DNA of 64,000 nt from Streptomyces physcomitrii. GTDB taxonomy: Bacteria; Actinomycetota; Actinomycetes; Streptomycetales; Streptomycetaceae. Within the stretch, counting starts at the first letter, position 1, and the number at the start of each line of letters is the position of its first letter. The position numbers were made by a program, and so were the translations under genes. The notes under the pieces were generated by a model that saw only the letters and a list, made by a program, of their open reading frames with translations, searched no databases and was not told where the DNA came from. Positions 1 through 9,112 of the stretch are shown in pieces. The stretch is taken from assembly GCF_012273655.1 (NCBI RefSeq), contig NZ_JAAWWP010000019.1, positions 1 to 64,000 of the forward strand. Direction: 5' to 3'.

Positions 1-2
1 GC

Positions 3-221
3 CAGTGGAACCAGTACATGCTCCCCACCGTGCTCAACACCCAGCCCGAGAAGAAAGTCCTCTCCCAAGGCCTGGTCGAACTCGCCGTCTCCCAGGGCTA
101 CAAAGGCGACTGGTCCGGACTCTTCGCCGGCCTCGTCATGGCCATGCTCCCCGTCCTGGCCGCCTACATCATCTTCCAACGCCAAGTCGTCCAAGGCCTC
201 ACCGCCGGCGCCGTCAAATAA
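3..221 (+). CDS. ngcG: Carbohydrate ABC transporter permease, C-terminal end (partial, probably NgcG)
   Basis: Only the last 72 codons are in the window; the reading frame is open from base 3. The visible piece starts QWNQYMLPTVLN, typical of the last loop of MalG-type inner-membrane permeases, followed by a terminal membrane helix (GLFAGLVMAMLPVLAAYIIF) and the family-typical ending QRQVVQGLTAGAVK. It would import a sugar together with a second permease, a binding protein and a shared ATPase. Assignment to the N-acetylglucosamine/chitobiose permease NgcG rests on remembered S. coelicolor gene order, where ngcEFG precede rok7B7-xylFGH; here an inserted block separates them. The family is secure, the substrate is inferred. 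Confidence 0.75.
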   Translation, partial: QWNQYMLPTVLNTQPEKKVLSQGLVELAVSQGYKGDWSGLFAGLVMAMLPVLAAYIIFQRQVVQGLTAGAVK

Positions 222-258
222 CCACCCCCGACACACCAACCCCGGACAGCAGGACCCC

Positions 259-293
259 AACGCGCGGCACCCTTGTGGGGGGTGCCGCGCGTT
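259..293. terminator. Strong hairpin terminator after the permease
   Basis: A perfect 14-bp stem (aacgcgcggcaccc pairing with gggtgccgcgcgtt) encloses a 7-nt loop, 37 bases after the permease stop. It has no long T-tract, as is usual in Streptomyces. It should close the sugar-transport operon. Confidence 0.8.
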
Positions 294-684
294 GTCCGTA
301 CCCACGTGCGGAACCGCCCGCCACGCCCCCTCGCCGTACCCGCGCACACACGGGGCGCGCCGGGAGAGCCGTCCGGCAGGCGTGATCCGTAAGGCCTGAC
401 TTACGGCGCGGAGCGCGTGGCGGGCCCGGTGCACGCTCTGAACAGGGCGGTTGGCGCGGGGGAGCGGCGGTGGGTGCGCGCTTTCGCGAACAGTGCTGTT
501 CACTGCCCGTGGGCCGCTCCTATTCTCTGTCATGTACTCCACAGGTGTCGCGGTCGACATCGATGTCCGCGGCGCCTGCGCGCAGTGTTCTTGCGCTTCC
601 TGGACAAAAACGCAGCCGCCCGCCGCCGTGCGGCCGGTCCCGGCTGCCCGAATCCGTCGCTCCGACGGGGGAGTTGAGAGTGTG
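294..684 (+). promoter_or_regulatory. Intergenic region with a possible promoter and dyad ahead of the secreted hydrolase
   Basis: About 390 bases without a convincing gene. GAACAG-TG-CTGTTC at 488-501 is a 6-bp inverted repeat. It overlaps TTCACT (499-504), which lies 16 bases from TATTCT (521-526), so this could be a -35/-10 pair with an operator on the -35. That would leave a leader of about 150 bases before the start at 685. Codon-like frames here lack a ribosome-binding site and I treat them as noise. The promoter call is weak. Confidence 0.3.
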
Positions 685-1593
685 ATGCGCACAAAGAAGG
701 TCCTGGCGGCGCTCGCCGTCCCGTCCGTCCTGGTGGTCACCGGGGCCTCGGTCGCCGCCGCGGCGCCCGCCGAGAAGCCCAAGGCGGCCTGTCCCGACAA
801 GATGATCTTCGAGGTCGGCGGCCACCTCGACAAGGACGCCACCGCCTACGACCGCACCAACGCGGGGCTGCCCGCCGGGGTCGCGTTCACCAAGATCCAC
901 TACTCCGCCTCGATCGCGCCGTTCCCCGGGGACACCGTCTCCATGGACGACTCGGTCGCCGAGGGCATCGGCAACCTCGACCGCGCGGTGCGCGACTTCC
1001 ACGCCGCCTGCGGTGGCAGCCACATCACCATCTCCGGCTACTCGCAGGGCGCCATCGTCGCGGGCGACGAGCTGAACGCGCTCTCCAAGACCGGTGACAT
1101 CCCGCACCACCAGATCAACGGCGTCCTGTACGGGGACCCCCGGCGCCCCGGGGTGAACGGCCCCGGCGGCATCGAGGGCAACATCCCGACCATCATCCCG
1201 GGCCTGAGCATGAAGGGCCCGCGCGGCTTCGGGGACCTCACGGTCCAGGAGATCTGCAACAAGAACGACGGCATCTGCCACTCCGAGAACCCGATCACCA
1301 ACCTGCTCGGGTTCGCCAACGGCGTCGCCGGATACTTCCTCGGTGACCACGGCTACGACATCAACCCGAACGTGGAGAACGGCAACGGCGACCGCCTGAT
1401 CGACCAGCCGCCGCGGGTCCCGCACGGCGCCCCGCTGCCGGTGCCGATCCCCACCCCCTGGGAGATGTTCAACGGGAATCTTCCCGGAGCGCAGGGCAAG
1501 GTGAAGGAGATCCGTGACAAGCTTCTCCCGCTGCTGCCCCCGGACATGCGCAACCGGATAGCCGAGTTCCCCTGGCTCTCCGTACCCGCGTAA
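685..1593 (+). CDS. Secreted serine hydrolase, PE-PPE/cutinase-like alpha/beta fold
   Basis: A 302-residue exported protein. Residues 1-27 form a Sec signal peptide (MRTKKVLAALAVPSVLVV, then an Ala-rich region). The nucleophile elbow is GYSQG at 118-122, with Ser120 as probable catalytic serine. It is followed by YGDPRRPG and FGDL/YDIN motifs resembling the PE-PPE (PF08237) serine-hydrolase domain known in mycobacteria, a relative of cutinases; that family holds esterases and lipases. The frame is open further upstream to 451, but the first in-frame start with a signal sequence and a nearby GGGGGAG (667-673) is the ATG at 685 (GTG 682 is equally possible). The substrate is unknown. It lies in the block that separates ngcG from rok7B7. 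Confidence 0.75.
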   Translation: MRTKKVLAALAVPSVLVVTGASVAAAAPAEKPKAACPDKMIFEVGGHLDKDATAYDRTNAGLPAGVAFTKIHYSASIAPFPGDTVSMDDSVAEGIGNLDRAVRDFHAACGGSHITISGYSQGAIVAGDELNALSKTGDIPHHQINGVLYGDPRRPGVNGPGGIEGNIPTIIPGLSMKGPRGFGDLTVQEICNKNDGICHSENPITNLLGFANGVAGYFLGDHGYDINPNVENGNGDRLIDQPPRVPHGAPLPVPIPTPWEMFNGNLPGAQGKVKEIRDKLLPLLPPDMRNRIAEFPWLSVPA

Positions 1594-1672
1594 GCAGCCG
1601 CCCTGCCAGGGGTGTTCGGCCGATCAGAGCCGAACACCCCCCAGAATCAGGACGAGTTGAGGAGAGCCAGCC

Positions 1673-2743
1673 ATGAAACGTTCGACCTTCCTCAGGGCCG
1701 CCGCGGGAGCCGTGGTCGGCGCGCCCGCGCTGATCGGCGCCGCGGGCAGCGCACGGGCAGCCGGGGCGGCGGCCCCGCAGGTCACCAAGATCGCCGACCT
1801 CACCGGACCGGGCCTGACCACGGCCTTCCGGATGGAGGCCACCGATCTCGGTATCCCGGCCCGTACGCCCGACGGACGCCTGCTGTTCGTCTTCGGCGAC
1901 ACCTTCGAGGGGGCCGCGGTCGGCGCCGGATGGTGGCGCTCGCCGGTCGCGCTCTGGTCGGGGACAACCGACCTGAACGCCGGAGTGCGCTTCGACGGCG
2001 CCGTCGGCGGGGCGGCCGCGCAGCAGCTGTGGGCCTACGAGCACGACAACCCGCAGTTCTCCACCGTGCTGCCCTCGGACGTGATCACCATCGGCGGCAG
2101 CATGTATCTGCACGTGATGGTCAACAAGGGCCTGGGCAACGTGGTGTGGACCGAGATCTGGCGCTCCGACAACTCGGGCGCCAACTGGTACCACACCGGC
2201 GCGAAGTTCGCCCCGGACCTCGACGGCGGGCTCTTCCAGTGCCTCAGCTGGGGCCTCGGCGACGACGGCTGGGTGTACGTCTACTCGACCTCGTTCACCC
2301 GCAGCAGACCGATCATCCTCAAGCGGGTGCGCGCCGACCGGATCGCGGACCCCGGGGCCTACGAGCCCTGGGGCTACCGCGACGGCCAGTGGGCCTGGGG
2401 CCAGCCCGCCACTCCGATCCTGGAGGGCAAGTTCGGCGAGCTGTGCCTGCGGCCGCTGGACGGCAAGTGGGTGCTCACCTGGTTCAACGCCGGGGACTAC
2501 CGGATCGACGGCATCATCATGGACACCCCCACCTCCAACCTCTACACCGCGCACCGCCAGACCCTGATCTGGGGCGGCGCCTGGGGCCAGGAGGACGACG
2601 CGCACGTCGCGCAGCTCTACGGGGGCTACATCATCCCGGGTTCGACACTGAACGACCTGCATCTGTCGGTCAGCCAGTGGAACACCGGCGCGGGATGGCC
2701 CTACCGGGTGATGCAGCACCGTATCCGGGGCTTCGCCGCCTGA
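1673..2743 (+). CDS. Exported DUF4185 domain protein
   Basis: A 356-residue protein. The N-terminus (MKRSTFLRAAAGAVVGAPAL, cleavage near ARA-AG) looks like a twin-arginine signal with Lys-Arg in place of Arg-Arg. The rest matches the DUF4185 pattern: FVFGDTFEG, WRSPVALWSG, a Trp/Gly/Asp-rich body, LMWFNAGDY-like strands and a final YGGYIIPGS. DUF4185 has a beta-propeller-like layout, and members are secreted proteins or putative glycan-active enzymes of unknown activity. AGGAGAG lies just upstream of the ATG. It follows the secreted hydrolase by 79 bases and could be co-transcribed with it. Confidence 0.75.
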   Translation: MKRSTFLRAAAGAVVGAPALIGAAGSARAAGAAAPQVTKIADLTGPGLTTAFRMEATDLGIPARTPDGRLLFVFGDTFEGAAVGAGWWRSPVALWSGTTDLNAGVRFDGAVGGAAAQQLWAYEHDNPQFSTVLPSDVITIGGSMYLHVMVNKGLGNVVWTEIWRSDNSGANWYHTGAKFAPDLDGGLFQCLSWGLGDDGWVYVYSTSFTRSRPIILKRVRADRIADPGAYEPWGYRDGQWAWGQPATPILEGKFGELCLRPLDGKWVLTWFNAGDYRIDGIIMDTPTSNLYTAHRQTLIWGGAWGQEDDAHVAQLYGGYIIPGSTLNDLHLSVSQWNTGAGWPYRVMQHRIRGFAA

Positions 2744-2783
2744 GCCGGGTGCCCGAGCCGCACCGGTAGGTGCCGAGGGCGAA

Positions 2784-2820
2784 GGGGCCGGACGGGAGTG
2801 GAGAACTCCCGTCCGGCCCC
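2784..2820. terminator. Bidirectional terminator between DUF4185 and GH92 genes
   Basis: A perfect 15-bp stem (ggggccggacgggag with ctcccgtccggcccc) with a 7-nt loop, followed by ctttct on the plus strand. It lies between two converging genes and can serve both. Confidence 0.85.
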
Positions 2821-2854
2821 CTTTCTCGCGCACGGCCCACTCAGCCGCGGGTCC

Positions 2855-5800
2855 TCAGGACAGCAGTTCCACCTCCGCCAGGGTCGCCGGATCGTCCAGC
2901 ACCAGCCGGTAGGAGCGGTACTTCCCCGGGGCCGCGACCGAGAAGACCCGGGTCTGCTTGTCCCAGGCGAACTCCTCGCCGCCGCGCCGGTCCAGGGTCC
3001 GCCAGTGCTCCCCGTCGCGGGAGCCCTCCAGACGCCAGCCCGTGGGCGCCGCGCCCTTGTCGGCGGAGGTCAGCGTGTACTGCACCGCCTTGGTCCGTCT
3101 GCCGGGCGCCAGCTCCACCGTGTCCGTCCGGGCGGTGGTGGCCGAGGAGTTGTCGGTCAGCGGGCCCTCACTCGCCAGGGCGTCCTCGCGGGGTGCGGGG
3201 ATCTCGGCGCCCTCGGTGATCGAGACGGGGGCGGCCTTCTTGCCGGTGCCCCAGGCCGAGGGCTTCGGGCCCATGTCGAAGTCGAGCACCGCGCCCTCGG
3301 CGAGCAGGTCGTGCGGCAGCGCGGTGGACTTCCACTTCTTGCCGTCGACCTTGAGGCCCTGGACGTAGATGTTCCGCTCGCTGTTCCGCGGCGCCTTCAC
3401 GACCAGGTCGCGGCCGTTCTCCAGGTGCACGGTGGCCTTGGTGAACTGCGGGGAGCCCACCGCGTATTCACCGCTGCCCATGACCAGCGGGTAGAAGCCG
3501 AGCGAGGAGAAGAGGTACCAGGCGGACTGCTCGCCGTTGTCCTCGTCGCCGTGGTAGCCCTGGCCGATCTCGCTGCCGGTGTAGAGGCGGGAGAGGACCT
3601 CGCGGACCTTCTCCTGGGTCTTCCAGGGCTGCCCGGCCGCGTCGTACATGTACGTGGCGTGGTGGGCGACCTGGTTGGAGTGCCCGTACATGCCCATCCG
3701 CACATCGCGGGCCTCGGTCATCTCGTGGATGATGCCGCCGTAGGAACCGGCGAACTCCGGTGCCGCGGTCTCCGGGGTGCGGAAGTAGGTGTCGAGCTTC
3801 TTGCCGAGTCCGGCCTTGCCGCCGTAGAGGTTGGCGAGGCCCCGGCTGTCCTGGACCGCGGTGAAGGCGTAGCCCCAGCCGTTGGTCTCGGTGTAGTCGT
3901 AGCCCCACACCCGGGGGTCGAACTTGTCCGAGTCCAGGCGCCAGTCGCCCTTCTTGTCGCGGCCCTGGAAGAAGCCGGCCTTGCCGTCGAAGAGCTTGAC
4001 GTAGTCGCGGGCCCGGTTGAGGAAGTACGCCGACTCCTCGCGGTACTGCTTCTTGCCGGTCTTCTTGTAGAGCGCCTTGCCCATCCGGGCGATGCCGTAG
4101 TCGTTGAGGTAGCCCTCGAGCGCCCAGGACAGGCCCTCGTGGGTCTCGGTGCTGGTGTAGCCGAGGAAGGGCGAGGTCTCCATGCCCTTGCGTCCCACGC
4201 CCGGGGCGGGCGGCACCACGGTGGCGTTCTTCACCGCCGCCTTGTACGCGGCCTCGGCGTCGAAGTCCACGCCCTTGACGTAGGCGTCCGCGAAGGCGAC
4301 ATCCGAGGAGGTGCCGGTCATCAGGTCCGCGTAGCCCGGCGAGGACCAGCGCGAGATCCAGCCGCCGTCCTTGTACTGCTGCACGAAGCCGTCCACCAGC
4401 TCACCCGCCTTCTTGGGAGTGAGCAGCGAGTACGCGGGCCAGGTGGTCCGGTAGGTGTCCCAGAAGCCGTTGTTCACGTACGGCTTGCCCTCGACGATCT
4501 TCGCGCCGGTGTGCTCCGGGGTGTCCGGCTTCTCCATCGGGGAGAAGGGCGAGGCGTACTTGTACGTCGAACCGACCTTCTCGAAGCCGGAGTTGGGGTA
4601 CAGGTACAGCCGGTACAGCGAGGAGTACAGCGTGGTGCGCTGGTCCTCGGTGGCGCCCTCCACCTCGACCTTGCCGAGCAGCTTGTCCCACTGGCCGCGG
4701 GCGCTGTCGCGCACCGCCTCGAAGGCGGAGTCCTCGGGCAGCTCCTGGGCGAGATTGGCCTTCGCCTGCTCGGTGGAGATCAGCGAGGTGGCCAGGCGCA
4801 GCTGCACGGTGCGGTCCTCGCCGGCCTTGAAGCGCAGATAGCCCTTGACGCCCTCGCTGCCGCCGTCGGTGACCTCCTTGTCGAAGACCCCGTAGACGAA
4901 CAGGCGGGTGGCGCCGGTGGACAGGCCGGACTTGACGTCCGAGTAGCCGGTGACGATGCCCTTGTCCTTGTCGAGGCTGAGCCCGCCCTGCTCCGAGACG
5001 TTGTCGAAGGTCACGCTGGCGTTGTCACCGGGGTAGGTGAACCGCATCATCGCCGCGTGGTCGGTGGGCGCCACCTCCGCCTTGAGGCCGTTCTCGAAGC
5101 GCACCCCGTAGTAGTAGGGGCGCGCGGTCTCGTTCTCGTGGCGGAAGGGCAGCGCCCGCGCGGCGCGCGCGGTGGCCGGATCGCCCGCCTCGGTGGACGG
5201 CATCATCTGGAAGGTCTGCCGGTCGCCCATCCAGGGGCTCGGCTCATGGCTGGCGCTGAGCGCCTCCATGGTCGGCAGATTGTCCTCGTTGTTGTCCCGC
5301 GAGTAGTCGTAGAGCCAGCTGAGCGAGCTCGCGTTGGTCACCGGCGTCCAGAAGTTGAAGCCATGGGGCACCGCGGTGGCCGGGAAGGTGTTGCCGCGCG
5401 AGAAGCCGTTGCTGGAGTTGGTGCCGCGCCGGGTGTCCGCGTAGTCGGCCAGATGCGCCTTGGGCTTCGCCGGGGCCTTCTCCTTGAGGCTGACGTCGTC
5501 GAGCCAGCCGCGGAACTTCGCCGGGCCCTCGGGCGAGTCGTACGCCACCAGGATCCGGTCGGCGGTCTTGCCGCGGGCCACCGAGCCGAGGTCGGCGGCG
5601 ACCGCGTTCCACTGGTTCACATACAGCCGCTTGGCCGCGCCCTGCCCCTGCGGGGTGAGCAGTCCGCCGTGGCTGTCGCGGGCCTTCAGCTCGCTGAGGT
5701 AGCTGCCGTCGGTGAAGGCGATGTCCACCGAGACATTGGTGGCGTCGTAGTCGCGGTCCCCGTCGGCCATCGCCGGGAAGACCTTGTAGGACAGCTCGGT

Positions 5801-6661
5801 GCGCCGCCCGATCGCCACATCGACGTCGAAGACCTTGTTGTACGAGTACGCCCGGCCCTTGGCCTCATGGGTACCGGTGTAGCGCAGCGCGTGGGTGCCG
5901 GTGAAGCCCGCGCGGGCCTTGGCCGTGGGGGAGCCGGAGGGGCCCCGGTCCACCAGCGAGAGCATGTCCTCCGGCGGCGGCTGGTCGCCGTCGCCGGTGC
6001 CCACCTGGAGGTCGGCCAGCTGGATGGCGTCGTCCGCGCCGTTGTTCGCGGTGAAGTCGATCCGCAGCCGCGTGTACGCGGCCGGTTCCTTCAGCTCGTA
6101 GGTCTTCGTCTCGAAGCGCTTGCCGAAGCTCTGGCCGGACTGCGTGTCGAGGGTCTTCCACTCCTTGCCGTCGGTGGAGCCCTTCAGGGTCCAGTCCTTG
6201 GGGTCGCGCTCCTCGTGGTCGTTGGCCGAGGTGAGCGCGTAGGCGGCGATCTTCGCGGGCTCGTCGAGCGCGTACTCGATCCAGCCGGTGGGCTTCAGGC
6301 TCAGCCACTTGGTGCCGGGCTCGGCGTCGAGCAGGTTCTCCTTGGTCTCGCCGCCCTCGGCGTTCTCGTCGCTGGCGCGGACCTCGGAGACCCGGCCGTT
6401 GACGCTGCCGGGCAGGCCGCCCGCGTAGCCGCCGTTGACACCGGAGGCGCGCGGGGTGCCGTCGGGGCCCCGCTCCACGGTGGAGACCCAGTCCGGCGCC
6501 GGCTCGCCCTCCTCGAAGGAGGAGCTGAACTCCCGGTCGGTGGCGGCCTTCTGCCCGGCGGGCTGCGCGACGGCGGCGCCCTGGGCGGTGGCCAGGAGCA
6601 GTACGGCGGCCGCGCCAAGCGCGGCCTGGTACCTGACGGCGGGTCTCGGTCTGAACAGCAT
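2855..6661 (-). CDS. Secreted GH92 family alpha-mannosidase with F5/8-type C domains
   Basis: A 1268-residue exported enzyme. A signal peptide (LGAAAVLLLATAQGAAVAQP) is followed by a first discoidin-like domain (about 80-220, with WIEYAL and TRLRIDF motifs), the two-domain GH92 core (about 450-1120) and a second discoidin-like domain at the C-terminus. The diagnostic GH92 stretch GHSNQVAHHATYMY, then GQGYHGDEDNGEQSAWY and FYPLVMGSGEYAVGSP is intact. Family members are Ca-dependent exo-alpha-mannosidases that trim high-mannose or alpha-mannan chains outside the cell. The frame runs open to 6838, but the ATG at 6661 has GGAGGG upstream and starts the signal peptide. A perfect 12-bp palindrome lies in its leader. 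It is much longer than a minimal GH92 (about 750 residues) because of the added binding domains. Confidence 0.93.
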   Translation of the reverse strand: MLFRPRPAVRYQAALGAAAVLLLATAQGAAVAQPAGQKAATDREFSSSFEEGEPAPDWVSTVERGPDGTPRASGVNGGYAGGLPGSVNGRVSEVRASDENAEGGETKENLLDAEPGTKWLSLKPTGWIEYALDEPAKIAAYALTSANDHEERDPKDWTLKGSTDGKEWKTLDTQSGQSFGKRFETKTYELKEPAAYTRLRIDFTANNGADDAIQLADLQVGTGDGDQPPPEDMLSLVDRGPSGSPTAKARAGFTGTHALRYTGTHEAKGRAYSYNKVFDVDVAIGRRTELSYKVFPAMADGDRDYDATNVSVDIAFTDGSYLSELKARDSHGGLLTPQGQGAAKRLYVNQWNAVAADLGSVARGKTADRILVAYDSPEGPAKFRGWLDDVSLKEKAPAKPKAHLADYADTRRGTNSSNGFSRGNTFPATAVPHGFNFWTPVTNASSLSWLYDYSRDNNEDNLPTMEALSASHEPSPWMGDRQTFQMMPSTEAGDPATARAARALPFRHENETARPYYYGVRFENGLKAEVAPTDHAAMMRFTYPGDNASVTFDNVSEQGGLSLDKDKGIVTGYSDVKSGLSTGATRLFVYGVFDKEVTDGGSEGVKGYLRFKAGEDRTVQLRLATSLISTEQAKANLAQELPEDSAFEAVRDSARGQWDKLLGKVEVEGATEDQRTTLYSSLYRLYLYPNSGFEKVGSTYKYASPFSPMEKPDTPEHTGAKIVEGKPYVNNGFWDTYRTTWPAYSLLTPKKAGELVDGFVQQYKDGGWISRWSSPGYADLMTGTSSDVAFADAYVKGVDFDAEAAYKAAVKNATVVPPAPGVGRKGMETSPFLGYTSTETHEGLSWALEGYLNDYGIARMGKALYKKTGKKQYREESAYFLNRARDYVKLFDGKAGFFQGRDKKGDWRLDSDKFDPRVWGYDYTETNGWGYAFTAVQDSRGLANLYGGKAGLGKKLDTYFRTPETAAPEFAGSYGGIIHEMTEARDVRMGMYGHSNQVAHHATYMYDAAGQPWKTQEKVREVLSRLYTGSEIGQGYHGDEDNGEQSAWYLFSSLGFYPLVMGSGEYAVGSPQFTKATVHLENGRDLVVKAPRNSERNIYVQGLKVDGKKWKSTALPHDLLAEGAVLDFDMGPKPSAWGTGKKAAPVSITEGAEIPAPREDALASEGPLTDNSSATTARTDTVELAPGRRTKAVQYTLTSADKGAAPTGWRLEGSRDGEHWRTLDRRGGEEFAWDKQTRVFSVAAPGKYRSYRLVLDDPATLAEVELLS

Positions 6662-6686
6662 GCGGGCGCGCCCTCCCAGGAGTGCA

Positions 6687-6698
6687 GACAACGTTGTC
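6687..6698. promoter_or_regulatory. LacI-family type operator upstream of the GH92 gene
   Basis: The sequence gacaacgttgtc is a perfect 12-bp palindrome with a central CG, as in LacI/GalR-family operators. It lies 26 bases upstream of the GH92 start codon on the coding strand side. No LacI-type gene lies nearby, so the regulator would act in trans. The identity of the regulator is inferred. Confidence 0.65.
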
Positions 6699-6853
6699 AA
6701 ATGGTGGTGCAGGGTCCAGTAGGTCGCCAAGGGGCCCGTGCTGTCAAGGATGTTGACGCCGCTGGTCACAGAAGGGGAGGGCGGCGGGCTTCCGGGTGCC
6801 GGTGCGCCGCGCCGAGCGGGCGCCTGCCGAACTCCCATGCCCGGAGGGGCGGT

Positions 6854-7477
6854 TCAGGTGAGCAGGCGTACCGCGAGCCGCGTCATGGGGCCCTCCAGGG
6901 CCTTGAGCCCCTCGATGTCGTCCGCGACGAGGTGGGCGGTCACCAGCTGGGCGACGGCCGCCACCACGGCCTCGCAGGCGAAGCGGTCCTCCTCGGACTC
7001 GACGCCGAAGACCTCGGCCATCGCCGCCACGAAGAGCGACTGGGCCTGCCTGCGATGCTCCAGGACCTCGGGCCCGGCCGCGTACACCTCCACCAGGAAC
7101 AGGCGGGCGAGGGCGGGCTGCGCGGCGAGGGTGCCGAGGTAGCCGCGCAGCAGGTCGCGGAAGACCTCCTCGGGGGCGCGGCCGGAGTCGGGGACCGTCA
7201 TCCGCAGCTGGTTGAAGATCTCCAGGGCGGTGTCCAGGCCCTGCAGAAAGCAGTCCTGCTTGGAGCGGAACTGCTGGTAGAAGGTCTCCCGGGACACCCC
7301 CGCGCGCCGGATGATCTCGGCCACGGAGGTGCCCACGTACCCCTTCTGCATCATGGTCTCGGCCATCGCGGCCAGCATCCGGCCGCGCTGCGAGGCGACG
7401 ACCTGCTCCCGGGACAGGCGGTGCCGGCCACTGGGCAGCGGTCCGGAACTCACCTGGTCCTGAGAGGTCTCAGCCAC
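6854..7477 (-). CDS. TetR-family transcriptional regulator
   Basis: A 207-residue regulator. An N-terminal TetR DNA-binding domain (about residues 28-75) contains AEIIRRAGVSRETFYQQF, the typical helix-turn-helix with the conserved Phe-Tyr-x-x-Phe end. The C-terminal ligand domain is all-helical and not diagnostic. The GTG start at 7477 has GGAGG 8 bases upstream and overlaps the end of the preceding CMD gene by 8 bases, so it is the last gene of an SDR-CMD-TetR operon. It probably controls its own operon; the effector is unknown. Confidence 0.9.
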   Translation of the reverse strand: MAETSQDQVSSGPLPSGRHRLSREQVVASQRGRMLAAMAETMMQKGYVGTSVAEIIRRAGVSRETFYQQFRSKQDCFLQGLDTALEIFNQLRMTVPDSGRAPEEVFRDLLRGYLGTLAAQPALARLFLVEVYAAGPEVLEHRRQAQSLFVAAMAEVFGVESEEDRFACEAVVAAVAQLVTAHLVADDIEGLKALEGPMTRLAVRLLT

Positions 7478-8027
7478 GGGGTCTGCCTCCGCGTCGGGGG
7501 TCGGGCTCCAGCCGGAGCGTGCCGATCGTGGTGGCCAGCATCTGGTAGTGGCCGACGAGCAGCAGGAATTCGATCGTAGCGGGCTCGTCCAGATGCTCCC
7601 GCAGCCGCTTCCAGGCCGCCTCGTCCAGATCCCGCTTGTCCTCCAGCTGGTCGACGGCCGCGAGCAGGGCGCGCTCCCGCGGGCCCCAGCCCGGGGCGTC
7701 CGGGCCCTCCTGGATCCGCCGGATGTCCTCGCGGCCGAGGCCCGCCCTGCGCCCGAGCCGGACGTGGTGCGTGAACTCGTAGGCGCAGTCGCGCAGATGG
7801 GCGGTGCGCAGGATGACCAGCTCCGACTCGCGGCGCGGCAGTCTGCCGCCGGGCATCAGCCGCCCGGCGAAGCGCAGCCAGCCCCAGAACAGCCGCCGGT
7901 GGCGGCCGAGCACCAGGAAGAGCGCGGGCGGCCGGGTGCCGCTCACCAGGCCGGCGATCCGGCTGAAGCCCCAGATGACCCGGCCGACCTCGGCGCGCGA
8001 GCCGGGGCGGATACGGGGCCCGCTCAC
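7470..8027 (-). CDS. Carboxymuconolactone decarboxylase (CMD/AhpD-like) family protein
   Basis: A 185-residue protein. The core motif LRTAHLRDCAYEFTHH, followed by RLGRRAGL, matches the CMD/AhpD-fold active helix (usually E-x-x-x-x-C-x-x-C/Y-x-x-x-H). Only one cysteine is in the motif, as in many stand-alone Streptomyces members, so a true AhpD peroxidase pair is absent. The start is a GTG that overlaps the stop of the SDR gene upstream (GTGA, 8024-8027). Operon position suggests a role with the SDR in small-molecule or radical metabolism. The reaction is unknown. Confidence 0.8.
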   Translation of the reverse strand: MSGPRIRPGSRAEVGRVIWGFSRIAGLVSGTRPPALFLVLGRHRRLFWGWLRFAGRLMPGGRLPRRESELVILRTAHLRDCAYEFTHHVRLGRRAGLGREDIRRIQEGPDAPGWGPRERALLAAVDQLEDKRDLDEAAWKRLREHLDEPATIEFLLLVGHYQMLATTIGTLRLEPDPRRGGRPRG

Positions 8028-8941
8028 CGGACACCGCCGGTGAGTCCGCCGCCCTGCCCCGGCCGTCTCCTCGCGCTCTCGTCCGGGGCGACGAGCACCC
8101 GGTCGGCGAGGGCGCCGAGGCCCCGCATCGCCGCCCGGTACAGCGGCGGCGCCCAGCGTTCCGCGTGGTGCAGGGCGCGTACCGCGGGGGAGGTGTGCAC
8201 CAGGTACCGGTTCTCGCGCACCCCGTCCCGGATCGCGGCCGCCACCGCCTCGGGGCTCGCCGCCACCCGCCGGAAGAGGCGGTGGAACCTGCGGTACGAG
8301 GGGCTCTGGGTGTCCGCGCCCACGATCCGCACCGTCTCGGTCAGCGGGGTGTCCACGGCGCCCGGGCAGACCAGGCTCACCCCGATCCCGTGCTTCCGCA
8401 GGTCGAAGCGGAGCACCTCGGAGACCCCCCGGAGCCCGAACTTCCCGGCGCTGTACGCGGCATGCCGGGGCAGGCCGAGGAGTCCGGCCGCCGAGGAGAC
8501 GTTGACCAGGTGGCCGCCGTGCCCTGCCGCGATCATCGGCGGCAGGAACTGGTCGATGACATGGATCGGGCCCATCAGGTTGACCTCGACCATCGCGCGC
8601 CAGTCGGCGGGCCCGAGGTCCTGCACGGTGCCCCAGGTGGAGATCCCGGCGATGTTCATGACGATGTCCATCGGACCCGCCTCGGCGTGGAAGTGGGCGG
8701 CCAGCGCCTCGACCTGTGCCGGGTCGGTGAGGTCCGCGGCCAGCGCGTGGCAGCCCGTCGCGCGGCCCTGCTCCCGGATCTCCTTGACCGTACGGATGAG
8801 CCCGGCCTCGTCCAGGTCGGTGAGGAAGAGTTCGGCGCCCTCGGCGGCGGCGAGCAGCGCGGTGGCCCGGCCGATGCCGCCCGCCGCGCCGGTGAGGAGA
8901 ACCCGTCGGCCACTGAGGTCGTGCAGTTCGGGTCGTTTCAT
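8024..8941 (-). CDS. Short-chain dehydrogenase/reductase (SDR)
   Basis: A 305-residue classical SDR. The NAD(P) loop is TGAAGGIG (17-24), the structural motif NIAG is at 96-99, and the catalytic residues are Ser150 and Tyr163-x-x-x-Lys167 (YSAGK). The ATG at 8941 was chosen because the upstream extension to 9106 is low-complexity and lacks family similarity. It leads the operon with the CMD-like gene (GTGA overlap) and the TetR gene. Length and C-terminal region resemble long-chain alcohol/ketone or fatty acyl-CoA type SDRs, but the substrate cannot be read from the sequence. Confidence 0.9.
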   Translation of the reverse strand: MKRPELHDLSGRRVLLTGAAGGIGRATALLAAAEGAELFLTDLDEAGLIRTVKEIREQGRATGCHALAADLTDPAQVEALAAHFHAEAGPMDIVMNIAGISTWGTVQDLGPADWRAMVEVNLMGPIHVIDQFLPPMIAAGHGGHLVNVSSAAGLLGLPRHAAYSAGKFGLRGVSEVLRFDLRKHGIGVSLVCPGAVDTPLTETVRIVGADTQSPSYRRFHRLFRRVAASPEAVAAAIRDGVRENRYLVHTSPAVRALHHAERWAPPLYRAAMRGLGALADRVLVAPDESARRRPGQGGGLTGGVR

Positions 8942-9112
8942 GCGGGGCACCCTAACGTTGACGAACGATGGTGTACATGAAAGGTGTTCAGCTGTCCGCG
9001 GCGGTCGATCCGGTGCCGCCCCGGCGGCCGTGCCGGCGCACGGCCGGACCCGCGGCCCGCCCCTGTCGGGAGCGGGCCACGGGCCAGCGGTTCCGGTCCC
9101 CCGCACCGGAGT

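Noticed and set aside
451..684. N-terminal extension of the secreted hydrolase
   Set aside because: Would place 78 non-conserved residues before an obvious signal peptide; the start at 685 is better supported.
2798..7579. Plus-strand 1593-codon open frame across the GH92 gene
   Set aside because: A high-GC mirror frame; its product is Val/Gly/Arg-rich low-complexity sequence with no domain, and the opposite strand encodes clear GH92 and TetR proteins.
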